Assembly: GCA_900550195.1 (NCBI GenBank)
Contig: URRB01000002.1
Location: forward strand, 1-64,000
Origin: an uncultured Collinsella sp.
GTDB taxonomy: Bacteria > Actinomycetota > Coriobacteriia > Coriobacteriales > Coriobacteriaceae
Direction of reading: 5' to 3'
Length of the DNA: 64,000 bases
The translations under genes were made by a program, and so were the position numbers. The first letter of the stretch is position 1, and each line of letters opens with the position of its first letter. Positions 1 through 8,840 of the stretch are shown piece by piece. The notes beneath the pieces are model-generated. The model was not told the origin of the DNA and did not search any database. It saw only the letters and a program-made list of their open reading frames with translations.

Positions 1-109
1 GGTAGTAGATCATGGGCTTGTCGTAGACCGGCAGCAGCTGCTTGGAGGTCACGAGAGTGAGCGGGTACAGTCGCGTGCCGGACCCGCCCGCGAGGATGAT
101 GCCTTTCAT
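1..109 (-). CDS. rfbA: Glucose-1-phosphate thymidylyltransferase, N-terminal fragment cut by the window edge
   Basis: Only the first 36 codons are inside the window. They read MKGIILAGGSGTRLYPLT, followed by SKQLLPVYDKPMIYY, which is the nucleotide-binding start (GGxGTRL) and sugar-phosphate loop of RfbA/RmlA. That family makes dTDP-glucose from glucose-1-phosphate and dTTP, the first step to dTDP-L-rhamnose. The ATG is preceded by a GAGGA ribosome-binding site at suitable distance. It lies at the distal end of the polysaccharide operon, which fits supply of an activated sugar. The rest of the gene continues beyond base 1. Confidence 0.9.
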   Translation of the reverse strand, partial: MKGIILAGGSGTRLYPLTLVTSKQLLPVYDKPMIYY

Positions 110-232
110 TTAATCTGTCCTCTACAATCGAAATGCGCTTTAGATCGAGTGATAAATAAGACTTGGGTATCCTATTTTGCTAAACCCCCTCATTCTTAAC
201 GAAATAGGCAAGGTAATGACTGCGGAATATGG

Positions 233-441
233 CTACCTGAATTGCCCCTTCCATTTTTCGATGCTCGACCAAGGGAGATTGATTCCGGTTATTTCAGGTT
301 GGTTAATCCAATCAGCCATTTTGAGTAAAAAGTCATCTTCTCGTTCGAAAACAGGAAGTCCGGTATCTTCACCGATGATCGCGTGCCAAATGTTGGTAAT
401 GGACTCACTTTGCTTCAACGCTATGAAAAGCGCCAGTATCG
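233..441 (-). pseudogene. Short open frame of unknown origin, possible gene remnant
   Basis: After an in-frame TGA at about 442, one frame stays open to 233. It starts with a hydrophobic stretch (SILALFIALKQS) and ends in a polar tail (WHAIIGEDTGLPVFEREDD, later LPWSSIEKWKG). The only in-frame start is a TTG at 418 with no clear ribosome-binding site. It looks like the C-terminal end of a membrane protein that has lost its front, or a small unrecognised protein. I do not recognise the family. It lies between the broken acyltransferase and rfbA, an area already showing decay. The rest of the 110-450 gap holds nothing else I can support. Confidence 0.25.
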
Positions 442-450
442 AAAATCAAT

Positions 451-1407
451 TTATAATCCCACAATGATGTGAATTCGTTCGGGCAAATAACGACCGCAAA
501 GTGATACAAGCGAATAAGATCCGGCAAGAGTTAGCGCCCAAACAGCAAATGTCGAAACACCAAGTGGAATGACGAATATTCCAAGCAGTTTCCAAACGGC
601 CTTGAGAACAAGTATATGGCAGAGGTAGATTCCAAAAGAGGCGTTCCCAAGGTCAACAAGCAAAGTAGAAGATAATCGCGACTTGAATGATCCCGGAACC
701 GCCATAAGAAGCGCGATCACAGCTAAAGAGGTCGCGGCAGAACCGAGCTTAAGCTGAGTTGTGGCCATATTGAAATCGCCAGTCAAATACCACCAGAAGC
801 CTGCGACCTCCTGAATTATTAATAATATAAAGAGCACTGCAACAAGCTGAGTGGTTCGTCCTTCAATGAGCGCAGCCCAACGCCTCCAGTCGAGACCGAA
901 AACATAAAAGATGAGCCACATGGGGCAGAAAACCTGTATTAGAGGCAATGCGATACCGGCAACGGCAGCGAACTCCCTTAGAAGCAAGCAAGCCGGTGTC
1001 ACACAATAGACAAAGAACCTATACCGTGAAAGGAGCCTGAACAGTACCGGAGTAAGCAGCACAAGCTGTGAATAGACCAATAGATAGTACATCTGAGCCG
1101 ATACGGAGCCCACGGCGAACGCCAGAAACCCAGACGCCCATGAAGGGCGGGAAACGCCGCAAGATAGATAACGCTCCAGAACGCATAAGGTCCGGCAACC
1201 TTGCTAATGCGGCGTCGAAGACCCCCCCCCCGCATTAAATTTGCGCTCGTCGGTAAGAACACCGGATAAAAACAAGAACAACGCAACAAAAAAGTTGAGG
1301 AATGGGCGAATGGCGACCGACGCGGCACATTGAGGAAGACAGTGGATAAGCACCACTGCGGAAATCGCAAGCCCACGAAGAGCTTGAAGGTAGCGATCCT
1401 TGGCCAT
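451..1407 (-). pseudogene. Acyltransferase family 3 (OafA-like) membrane protein, two frameshifts
   Basis: The N-terminus (MAKDRYLQALRGLAISAVVLIH) is the typical first helix of acyltransferase-3 proteins, which O-acylate surface glycans. The frame from 1407 closes at 1204 just after a run of ten G on the coding strand (1222-1231). Homology-like sequence (RRISKVAGPYAFWSVIYLAAF) continues in another frame. It returns to the first frame near 1140-1165, where SVSAQMYYLLVYSQLVLLTP leads to a normal multi-helix C-terminus ending at 451. With nine or twelve G the first break would be in frame. The start codon abuts the stop of the FrhB-like gene upstream. Decay, phase variation at the G tract, or sequencing error could each explain it. 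Confidence 0.7.
1222..1231 (-). repeat. Homopolymer tract of ten G (coding strand) inside the acyltransferase gene
   Basis: Ten consecutive C on the plus strand. This is the exact point where the acyltransferase reading frame is lost. Tracts of this length are classic slipped-strand sites, so this may be a phase-variation switch. It is also a place where sequencing commonly miscounts. Confidence 0.8.
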
Positions 1408-2625
1408 CTAGGCTCTCCTTCCAACGAGTCTCTTTAGTCGTCGTTTAATACCACCAAGCTTGCCGCGGACACGCTGCCAGAGAGTGGGACGGAAATCCCA
1501 CTTGTCCATGAGATCTGGGATGGAAAGCCCGGCAGACACGTCGTTCAAGAACTCGTCGCGCTTTGGATAAGGCGTGACAGAATGGACGAGGCTAGGGTTG
1601 CCCGCGATTACCCCATCAAGCGTCGCCGGACCGTTTGCAGTAAGCCCAGAAATAGCCTCGAATGCCCGCACGCCCTTCTCGGTATTGCATAGGACGGCAG
1701 ATACGCCCTTGGAGTTGTCGACCTCGGGATGGGTATTCTGGAACCCCCAGAAATCACCGAGCGTGATATCGGCGCCGCTGGAGCGCTTTGCTGGACATGC
1801 CAGACAGGACGAACGAAGGCTCGCATTGGCCAGAAACGCTTTCATGTACCAGTCTTTGCCGAATATCTGGGACTCGGTGTCCCCGGTGTTGTCTTTCTCC
1901 GCTATGTGCTTGTACATAGCGGAGAAAGACAACCATCCGGTTGTCTTACTCCGCATATTGACGTCGCAGACGTCCGACCCGAAGGCCTCACCACGGTAGT
2001 CGACCCAGCGCGACCAGAGCTCTGGAGACGGAACACCGTGGCAGATGACGTCGACGCCGAGGAAGAGGTCAGAGTCGGCGAGTTTCCCCAGGTATGAGCG
2101 CATGCCAGCCACCTGGCATGCAGTACCGGCAAAGAGCGCCGGCCTGCCTTCACGCAGGGCAGCGCGGACGCCCTCGAAGACGCCGCGGCCAACCGCGCTC
2201 TGAACGTATTTCGAGCGCATAACGGCGCCGAGCGCCGGCCTGTCCTCCACGAGCACGTGACGAAGCTCGCGGCAACCGTCCGTCCACGCGGCGCCCGCCA
2301 CAACACCGCCGCGCGAGAGAGCGTCACCGGCGAGTAGACCGAACACGCCGCCCGACGACGATCTATCGAGCAAGCCGACGTCATGAGCCTTCGCCCAGAG
2401 GGCGAACTCGCACCCGTCCTCCCCAGGGGCGTTGAGCGCCGGGCATACGGCGTCGCACGCCCCGCAGCCTACGCACCCGGAGGCGTCGACGGTGGGGTGT
2501 AGGAAGCCACAATCATCGGGTTCCATGGAGATGCATGACTTGGGGCAGCGGGCAGCGCACGCGCCGCAGCCGCAGCAACGGTCGCCAAGCGAGACGACCC
2601 TCGGGGATTTCTCGGAATCATTCAT
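1408..2625 (-). CDS. FrhB/FdhB-like iron-sulfur protein of polysaccharide loci (copy 1)
   Basis: 405 residues. The N-terminus has two ferredoxin-type [4Fe-4S] motifs (cysteines 17-27, within CCGCGACAARCP, and 51, 54, 57, 61). Then come the N- and C-terminal domains shared with the F420-reducing hydrogenase beta subunit: GTACQVAGMRSYLG, then VICHGVPSPELW, then a later CLACPAK cysteine motif and ITLGDFWG. Family members in capsule and EPS loci usually sit beside polysaccharide pyruvyl transferase genes. They are thought to be redox enzymes acting on a glycan precursor, but the reaction is not established. ATG start, eight bases after the flippase stop. A large perfect inverted repeat lies inside the gene (1888-1933). 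A paralogue lies at 8841-9968. Confidence 0.85.
   Translation of the reverse strand: MNDSEKSPRVVSLGDRCCGCGACAARCPKSCISMEPDDCGFLHPTVDASGCVGCGACDAVCPALNAPGEDGCEFALWAKAHDVGLLDRSSSGGVFGLLAGDALSRGGVVAGAAWTDGCRELRHVLVEDRPALGAVMRSKYVQSAVGRGVFEGVRAALREGRPALFAGTACQVAGMRSYLGKLADSDLFLGVDVICHGVPSPELWSRWVDYRGEAFGSDVCDVNMRSKTTGWLSFSAMYKHIAEKDNTGDTESQIFGKDWYMKAFLANASLRSSCLACPAKRSSGADITLGDFWGFQNTHPEVDNSKGVSAVLCNTEKGVRAFEAISGLTANGPATLDGVIAGNPSLVHSVTPYPKRDEFLNDVSAGLSIPDLMDKWDFRPTLWQRVRGKLGGIKRRLKRLVGRRA
1888..1947. repeat. Two overlapping inverted repeats inside FrhB-like copy 1
   Basis: Arms 1888-1907 and 1914-1933 are perfect 20-bp complements around a 6-base loop. The right arm overlaps a second hairpin with 8-bp arms 1926-1933 and 1940-1947. 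All of it is within coding sequence for residues around GWLSFSAMYKHIAEKDN. Confidence 0.9.
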
Positions 2626-2633
2626 GATGGACC

Positions 2634-4139
2634 CTATCTAAGGAACGGGAGACGAGAGACGACCGCGATACGTTCGTCCTTCGTTAGGACGGCGAGCCAA
2701 AGGGCTATGGCGAAAAGCGCGCTGTAAACGGCGCCCCACTCGAGGAACGCGGGCCATCCGTTGACGGGCAGGACCGCCGTGCCAGCGAGGCAGGCGACGG
2801 TGACGGCAGCCCAGGCGAGCAGCACCGGCAGGTTCCGCTTCCAGAAAAAGAGCATGTCGAGACCGACCCGCTTCTGGTAGTACCAGTTCATCCACAGTCC
2901 GTTGCCGAGCACGATGCTGACGACATAGGCGATCGCGGGGGCCCACGGCCCCAGCGCCGGGGCGGCCGCGGCGGTGAAGGCAACGTTCCCGACCGCCATC
3001 GCAAGGTAGACGAGACTCCTGGCGTGGTGCATGTTCTTGGCCCTCTGGATCTCGATGCCGACGTTCTGACAGAGGGGCACCATGACGGGTAGCGTCATGG
3101 CGAGCACGAGCCAGTAGGCCTCGGCGAAGCCCGGGCCCGCCCACCTCGTCACGAAAAACTTCCCGAGAATAGCGAAACCTCCGTACACCCAGCAAAACAG
3201 TACCATCTGGTAGCGGCCCACGCGCGTCATAAGGCGAGTGAGCTCGGCGTTGTCGTCCGAGGTGGCGACGATGCGGTTGACCTTCGGAATGAAGACGTTC
3301 GACATCGTGGTGGAGAGCGAGTAGAAGACCTGGCGGATGTTCACGGCCACCGCGAACAGAGATACCGCAGTCGCGCCCGAGATGGCCCCCAGCATGATGT
3401 TGGGCACGCTCTGATTGACCATCTCGCAGACCTGGTTACCGAAGATCCAGGCACTGAAGGCGGCGATGCCGCGCATGATGCCCCAGTCGGCACCCCTGAG
3501 CTCGAAGCGCATGCCCAGCACGACGATGGCGTAGCGCGCGTTGAGGGCGAGCAGGACGAGGTTCACCGCGAGCTGTGCTAGGGCAACGCCCACGGGCCCC
3601 ATACCGGCGGCCAGCAGGGCCCAGGCGCACAGCGGCGTCGCAAGCGTGGTGACGAGCTGCCTGGTCTGCTGGTAGACGAAGCGCTCGTGCGCCGTGATGT
3701 AGGAATTGAACACGACGGTGAACAACGTCGAGGCGACGTTGAGCGTCATGATGGCGAGCAGCTCCCGGGCGAGCGAGACCTGCGCCTCGGTGAACCCGGC
3801 CGAGAACACCGCGCCGGCGTTTGCGGAGAAGCCCATGCCGAGGGCGACCGCCGCGGCTGTGACGGCGACGTAAAGCGTGAGGTACATGCCGTTCAGGTGC
3901 CGGATGTCGCGCTCGCCGCCGTGCGCCACCGTCTGCGTGTAGAAGCGCACGTAGGCCTCGGAGAAGCCGAAGGACAGGAGCGTCAGCGAGAAGACAAAGG
4001 AGTTCGAGCTCTGGAAGACGCCGTAGTCCGCCTGCCCCACGTAGGACAGTAGCATCGGCGTGTAGACGAGGTTGACGAGGTTCTTTGCGAGGATGTTGGC
4101 GTAGCCGAGGAGGGCGCCCGCCTTACGCTGGCTAGCCAC
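2634..4139 (-). CDS. wzx: Wzx-type oligosaccharide flippase
   Basis: 501 residues, almost entirely hydrophobic with about 12-14 predicted membrane segments. It starts AGALLGYANILAKNLVNLVYTPMLLSYVG, the usual opening of the polysaccharide transporter (PST/MATE-like) family. The expected role is to move lipid-linked repeat units across the membrane for Wzy-dependent polymerisation. The start is a GTG with a GGAGG site about seven bases upstream. It overlaps the end of the preceding pyruvyl-transferase-like gene by eight bases, suggesting translational coupling. The substrate cannot be read from the sequence. Confidence 0.87.
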   Translation of the reverse strand: MASQRKAGALLGYANILAKNLVNLVYTPMLLSYVGQADYGVFQSSNSFVFSLTLLSFGFSEAYVRFYTQTVAHGGERDIRHLNGMYLTLYVAVTAAAVALGMGFSANAGAVFSAGFTEAQVSLARELLAIMTLNVASTLFTVVFNSYITAHERFVYQQTRQLVTTLATPLCAWALLAAGMGPVGVALAQLAVNLVLLALNARYAIVVLGMRFELRGADWGIMRGIAAFSAWIFGNQVCEMVNQSVPNIMLGAISGATAVSLFAVAVNIRQVFYSLSTTMSNVFIPKVNRIVATSDDNAELTRLMTRVGRYQMVLFCWVYGGFAILGKFFVTRWAGPGFAEAYWLVLAMTLPVMVPLCQNVGIEIQRAKNMHHARSLVYLAMAVGNVAFTAAAAPALGPWAPAIAYVVSIVLGNGLWMNWYYQKRVGLDMLFFWKRNLPVLLAWAAVTVACLAGTAVLPVNGWPAFLEWGAVYSALFAIALWLAVLTKDERIAVVSRLPFLR

Positions 4140-5205
4140 GGGCGGCCTCCGAGGGAATGCTCAATCCACATCTATCGAGGAATTCAACAACGATCTTCCT
4201 CTGAGCTGCCAACCTGTCATACGCCTTTGAATAGTCACTCTCGAGCAGTTCCGAATTACATACGGAAAGAATTGACCGCTCAACGAAAGAAACACCCAGC
4301 TCGCTGGCTAGCGTGTCGAATCGGCTGCTCATGTCTGGACCAGTGGACTCACGAGGGCAATAAATCAGCGGCTTCCCGAACAAGATCGAGAAAATTGATC
4401 CGTGATATGAATCTGTCGCTACAAGCTTTGCGTGACGGACGGCATAGAGGAACTCTGAAGGCCCGAGGGCGTAGTAGCGCGCATCCCCTAGTAAATCGAC
4501 CCTCTTGCAGCTAAGTGAATCACAGATTTCGGCAACCCTCTCTTCGTAAGCTGCACTCCCGAGGAAGTACGTCAATACATAATCATTTGGAAGCCCGCAG
4601 TGCGGCTCTTTTTCATACCTTTCCCACCAGGAGCCGTCAAACATCAGTGTTGGGTCAATCAACACCTCGGCCTTTAAGCCGTACAGACTGTTTATAAGCT
4701 CGGCGCTCTTCTGCTCACGAACGGACAGCCTATCAAACCCGTCGAAATAGCCGTGGAACAGCTCACGCTTCTCCTCGGGAATCGTCGGAGCTGCCAAGCT
4801 TGGCGAAAAAGCAATGCGCTTTTCTCTTGGCGAAAACGTGAGAAACATAGTGGAGTTAGCGTCAGGGGAATACGGAGACCAAACTTGGTCGCTCCCAGCA
4901 ACGAAAAAGTCATAGGATTTAATGTCACGTGGAGGGTTGGAATCAGATATAACCTCCCGGCTAAAGGAAATGTTACGGGAATTGAAATCCTCAAACGAAC
5001 GATGCCTCTGGATGTGGGCAACGGCAAGCCCCTTTGGAATGAGCGAAGCCAAAGACTTGAGCTTGTATTTGGCAGATCTCGAGTCCTTCTGTCTGAACGT
5101 AAGGACATCTGCACCCGAGAGTTTGAGAGTTTCTTGGACAGCAAGGTTCTGGAGCCTCTGCCCATAGTTGTCCCCATGCGTAAATGTGGAAATGCCTATT
5201 TTCAT
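4132..5205 (-). CDS. Polysaccharide pyruvyl transferase family protein (copy 1)
   Basis: 357 residues. It opens MKIGISTFTHGDNYGQRLQNLAV, the GxxxxxNYG-type start of the polysaccharide pyruvyl transferase family. It contains DFFVAGSDQVWSP, and later ATDSYHGSIFSILFGKPLI, both family hallmarks. Members transfer pyruvate from phosphoenolpyruvate to a sugar as a ketal, or act in related glycan chemistry. I chose ATG 5205 because the only earlier in-frame start is a TTG overlapping the polymerase stop. Downstream it overlaps wzx. A similar protein is encoded at 9973-11076, and each family copy accompanies an FrhB-like gene in the same operon. Confidence 0.82.
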   Translation of the reverse strand: MKIGISTFTHGDNYGQRLQNLAVQETLKLSGADVLTFRQKDSRSAKYKLKSLASLIPKGLAVAHIQRHRSFEDFNSRNISFSREVISDSNPPRDIKSYDFFVAGSDQVWSPYSPDANSTMFLTFSPREKRIAFSPSLAAPTIPEEKRELFHGYFDGFDRLSVREQKSAELINSLYGLKAEVLIDPTLMFDGSWWERYEKEPHCGLPNDYVLTYFLGSAAYEERVAEICDSLSCKRVDLLGDARYYALGPSEFLYAVRHAKLVATDSYHGSIFSILFGKPLIYCPRESTGPDMSSRFDTLASELGVSFVERSILSVCNSELLESDYSKAYDRLAAQRKIVVEFLDRCGLSIPSEAARG

Positions 5206-5207
5206 GT

Positions 5208-6590
5208 TCAAACCTGTTCTTCGTCTCTATCAATAATCAAATAGTCTGCAGCCGAGGAATTCCACGACCAAGCCAGCGCTCCACAGAGCAGCAGTAGGCA
5301 CAAGCAGCAGTTCACCCTTGTAAAGCACTGCGTATACAGAAAGGTAATAAGAATTGTTAGCAAAAGGAGCAAACGAACAATCCGGCCATTAGATCCTTTT
5401 TCCTGCTCCATAAACTCACTAACCACGGAGTGGAAAAACGCTACATACGCTGCCGTCTCCCAAACCCCCATGAGAATCAAGAAAGACCCCATATCCGCTT
5501 GACCAAAGTGGTTAAACGACATGAACCCGGACGCGTAGAAGCTTGAGACTCCAAGACCCTCTCCGAGACTCCATGTAGCCGGTCTCAAGAGAGCGAAGCC
5601 GATGATAGCAATCCTCTCGTTACTGCCGTCGGCAGCAGTACCGACGGAAGCTGAACTGCCAACCATATCGAACAGACCAAACACTTGCGTATCCACGAGG
5701 ATCTGGAACGCAGGCACCAAGGCGTATGCAATTGTCAGGATAAAATACAAGGCGACAAGCCAAAAGAAGGGACCCGAAACATCCGCTTCTCCTCTCATGA
5801 CTGAAATAAGCCAGAACATCACTAAAACGAGAGGAAGGATTATGAAGAGCGCCTTATTATCGTTGAGTGTCGCAAGATAGAAGGACAGGACGATAAGGCA
5901 GACGTTGTAAGCGATGGCAAGGGATGGCCAGAGAGGACCCCGAAGCCTCCTAATCCAGACGAAGTTGTAGAGCACGACGAATGAAGTGTAAAGGGCCACC
6001 GCATGGACGGACGCATAAGAGAACAGGCCGGAGATATTGTCCTCGAAGTAACTGATGTCGTTCGTTGTCGCAGCGATCATCCCATGGGTAGAGTACTGGA
6101 TAAACATGATCGCCATATTGAGAAGCAATATGGCGTTGAAGACCGGAAAACCTGCATCAAAGAGTCCAAGAAGAAAATCCCTCTTGTTAGTGACCAAAAG
6201 AAAGAAGTAAAGCGTATAGACAAACGGGTAGAGGAGCAGCAAAATATTCGCCCTAAACGTTTCCATATTGCCACCCAAGAGGGCACCAGACAGCCACCCT
6301 GCAACGGTAATCAGCCCAAGTAGTAGCGCTCTACCGCTATATTTCCATCCGGAGAAGAGCGCCCTCACGCAAATCATGCCGGTAATTACCCAGTTGAGGT
6401 ATCGCCCCAGACCATAGTACTCAAGGAAGAAAACCTGCGCCAAGATACCTATAACGATCGTCGCATCCGCCAGGTCACCCATGCAAACGGTTAGAACGCC
6501 TTGCTTATTAGGGAGATACCAACGACCTCTTCGACCAGCCCGCTCCTCCGCTTTATTTATAACGAGCCTCGCATGCCTATGATCTTGCAT
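5208..6590 (-). CDS. wzy: Wzy-like O-antigen/EPS polymerase, polytopic membrane protein
   Basis: About 460 residues, dominated by roughly a dozen hydrophobic segments with a long extracellular-type loop in the second half (DTQVFGLFDMVGSSASVGTAADGSNER). That topology, low overall conservation and position between glycosyltransferases and flippase fit a Wzy polymerase, which joins flipped repeat units outside the membrane. The assignment rests on topology and context rather than on a diagnostic motif. ATG 6590 is preferred, overlapping the preceding glycosyltransferase by 14 bases. An in-frame start at 6617 would overlap further. Confidence 0.7.
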   Translation of the reverse strand: MQDHRHARLVINKAEERAGRRGRWYLPNKQGVLTVCMGDLADATIVIGILAQVFFLEYYGLGRYLNWVITGMICVRALFSGWKYSGRALLLGLITVAGWLSGALLGGNMETFRANILLLLYPFVYTLYFFLLVTNKRDFLLGLFDAGFPVFNAILLLNMAIMFIQYSTHGMIAATTNDISYFEDNISGLFSYASVHAVALYTSFVVLYNFVWIRRLRGPLWPSLAIAYNVCLIVLSFYLATLNDNKALFIILPLVLVMFWLISVMRGEADVSGPFFWLVALYFILTIAYALVPAFQILVDTQVFGLFDMVGSSASVGTAADGSNERIAIIGFALLRPATWSLGEGLGVSSFYASGFMSFNHFGQADMGSFLILMGVWETAAYVAFFHSVVSEFMEQEKGSNGRIVRLLLLLTILITFLYTQCFTRVNCCLCLLLLCGALAWSWNSSAADYLIIDRDEEQV

Positions 6591-7854
6591 TGAGTACCTC
6601 CAGCAGCACACGTTCAATCAGCCTCGTGTGCATGTGAACTCCCGTGTTGAGACCTACCGAGGAGCATGGAAGCAGGTCTACGATCTCATCTGAATCGACA
6701 AGATCGAGCGGACCAGGCTTTCCGCTCCTGAAACGATTGACCTCCCTGATAAGCCGGCTCTTATCCCTAAACAGCCCGATTAGCTCCTCCTCGTTATTCA
6801 GCACCAAACCGGACCCATGCTCAACGACAAAGTCGGCGACATTGCCTGCACATGCACTCGAAATCGTATAAGCGTTTGCGGAGTAAGATTCCATACAGGT
6901 GTAGCTATAGGTCTCTGGACAAGATGGCCACATGACAACGATGGCAATCTCGCACTCCCTGAGAGAGTCGGTCATGGCATTTGGGTGCTTCTCATCAAAT
7001 TCGACAAACCGCTTGTTCATCCCTGGATACATATCGTTCGAGCTGTTGAAGACGAAGAACTCGTACTCTTGTTCATCGACCGCAGATACGAGGCGAAGCC
7101 AGGTCTCCCAGCCCTTTGTCTTCCTCGGCATCCCCAGAAAGGCAACCCTGATGCGCTCCCCTGCGTTCAGAGGACGTCTGTTGCCCAGATACTCTCCAAG
7201 CAGCTTTTGGTGCGGTATTACATCAACAAGGCCCTCGTATTGGGGCCTGAATGAGAGAAACCGATTCTTCGTATAGGTCGAAGGTGCAACAAAACGGAGA
7301 TTTTTGATGGAGTCAAACAGCCCTTGGATCTTCGACTCCACACGAAGGCTGTTACTGAAGTGGGGGCATTTCTCGCAGGGAGCGTCGCCGAGCCTTGAGC
7401 TGTCACAAAAGCCGCTCCTATTTTGGAGGTTATAGCTTGTACAACACAGGTAATAGTCGTGGAGAAAGACCCTGACCGGTGTTTTGCCTGTAACTTTTAG
7501 CAGTTCGGAGACTTTCTCAAGGCTCACGTACAGAAGGTGGTGGATATGAAGCTCAAGAAGGCTGAAGCCGCTTTTTTGCCAGCTGCAAAGGGCCTCGCAC
7601 ACCTGGGCAATACTGAAAACACCAGCCTCCACCCCGTCGACCGTAACCCCGAATTCGCAAAATAGCATCTGGTCGTCCCTGAACAGGGTCTTCTTAACCG
7701 AGTGGAGATAGACGTAACTTATGCCGTGCGACGCCATGGCCTGCTGACTCGCCATAATAGCCTTTGGGGTGCCGGTCTTGTCCTTGAGATAGTCGCAAAA
7801 GGCAAGCGCTAGGACGTACCCACTATTGTGCGGTTTGGGGATGCTTTTACTCAT
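6577..7854 (-). CDS. GT4-like glycosyltransferase with cysteine-rich loop
   Basis: 425 residues. The centre has FLHDYYLCCTSYNLQ, then GFCDSSRLGDAPCEKCPHF. This cysteine-rich insertion also occurs in the GT4 enzyme at 12289-13572. The C-terminal half reads RVAFLGMPRKTKGWETWL and later CPETYSYTCMESYSAN, resembling the donor-binding Rossmann domain of retaining GT-B enzymes, although the usual E-x7-E signature is weak. Its likely role is adding one sugar to the lipid-linked repeat unit at the cytoplasmic face. The start is ATG 7854, one base after the stop of the GT2 gene, with GGGAAG upstream. The longer open frame would begin at a TTG. Confidence 0.72.
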   Translation of the reverse strand: MSKSIPKPHNSGYVLALAFCDYLKDKTGTPKAIMASQQAMASHGISYVYLHSVKKTLFRDDQMLFCEFGVTVDGVEAGVFSIAQVCEALCSWQKSGFSLLELHIHHLLYVSLEKVSELLKVTGKTPVRVFLHDYYLCCTSYNLQNRSGFCDSSRLGDAPCEKCPHFSNSLRVESKIQGLFDSIKNLRFVAPSTYTKNRFLSFRPQYEGLVDVIPHQKLLGEYLGNRRPLNAGERIRVAFLGMPRKTKGWETWLRLVSAVDEQEYEFFVFNSSNDMYPGMNKRFVEFDEKHPNAMTDSLRECEIAIVVMWPSCPETYSYTCMESYSANAYTISSACAGNVADFVVEHGSGLVLNNEEELIGLFRDKSRLIREVNRFRSGKPGPLDLVDSDEIVDLLPCSSVGLNTGVHMHTRLIERVLLEVLNARS

Positions 7855-7855
7855 A

Positions 7856-8794
7856 TCATCGCTTCCCAAACAAGAGGAGAGATCTATTGAAAAGGCCCTC
7901 TTGTAGACTGCCGAAATTCAGCCTCGAAGAGAAAGAAACCCTGCACCTAGCCATGAAAGAAGCGTCCATTTTCGATACCAACTCTCCAAGAGCACGCTCT
8001 GGAGGAAGAATGCAGTCGGAATAAGTTGAAAGAAGTCCAGTAACTTGCTTTGCAAGAGTAATCTCTCGCGGATGACAAAAACTATTGATTTTCTCAATCA
8101 CTTTAGATGGTAAATCAGTACTCACACCGACCACATTACGACCATGCTGGCGATATCCCATATGAGGAGAAGCATCGAAAACAATCCGATAACCCAGCAG
8201 CACGCATAGATTAGCTATCAGCTTATCATGCATGATGACGGGATGGGGCAGCTCATGCAAGCAAACAACTTCCCAAATACGCCTATCAAATACTTGCGTA
8301 CATCCCATAGGTGACCCAATGCAAAGCTGGTTGAGAGGGTCGTTATCTCGATAAGATATGCACCTTTGTTGCCCATAGGTTAACCGGCCCATCTCATTAC
8401 CAGCTGAATCTACAAGTCTTGAATTGCAATGATAAAGAGCCAAATTCTCCTGCTTCTTAAGCTGTTTAATCGCAGTTATCAGTTTATCGCTATCCCAAAT
8501 ATCATCTTGATCGGAAAACGCATAGTAATCAGCTTCGGGAGCATTCCGCAACAACGTCAAAAACCCTAAAGCAGGTCCTAGGTTTTCTCCTGTTAACAAA
8601 GTCAGACTGCCCTCATCTGCATAGCGCTGCAGAAGATCACGAGTACCATCAGATGACCCGTCATCACGGACAAAAAGACGTACGTCAACTTCAGCCTGCG
8701 AGAGAATGCTGTCAATTTGTTCTGAAATAAATGGGATGCCGTTGTATGACGCCATTAATACGACGCACTTTGGCACCTTGGAATTACTCAACAT
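7856..8794 (-). CDS. Family 2 glycosyltransferase
   Basis: About 312 residues. The N-terminus is a GT-A fold: VVLMASYNGIPFISEQIDSIL, LFVRDDGSSDGTRDLL, then YYAFSDQDDIWDSDKL with the DQD metal-binding motif. This is the rhamnosyl/galactosyltransferase-like branch of GT2, which uses nucleotide sugars to extend a glycan. ATG 8794 has an AAGG site upstream and avoids a 26-base overlap with the previous gene. A GTG at 8866 is also open. Local base composition is clearly AT-richer than in flanking genes, suggesting separate acquisition. Confidence 0.83.
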   Translation of the reverse strand: MLSNSKVPKCVVLMASYNGIPFISEQIDSILSQAEVDVRLFVRDDGSSDGTRDLLQRYADEGSLTLLTGENLGPALGFLTLLRNAPEADYYAFSDQDDIWDSDKLITAIKQLKKQENLALYHCNSRLVDSAGNEMGRLTYGQQRCISYRDNDPLNQLCIGSPMGCTQVFDRRIWEVVCLHELPHPVIMHDKLIANLCVLLGYRIVFDASPHMGYRQHGRNVVGVSTDLPSKVIEKINSFCHPREITLAKQVTGLLSTYSDCILPPERALGELVSKMDASFMARCRVSFSSRLNFGSLQEGLFNRSLLLFGKR

Positions 8795-8840
8795 ATGGAT
8801 TACCTTATCATTAATGCCTAAAGCAAACGCTCTCGATGTG

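Noticed and set aside
177..467. 96-codon plus-strand frame at the end of the EPS operon
   Set aside because: No ribosome-binding site and no similarity. It runs against all neighbouring genes.
1888..1947. Diversity-generating retroelement hairpin
   Set aside because: No reverse transcriptase, no template repeat and no adenine-directed variability anywhere in the window.
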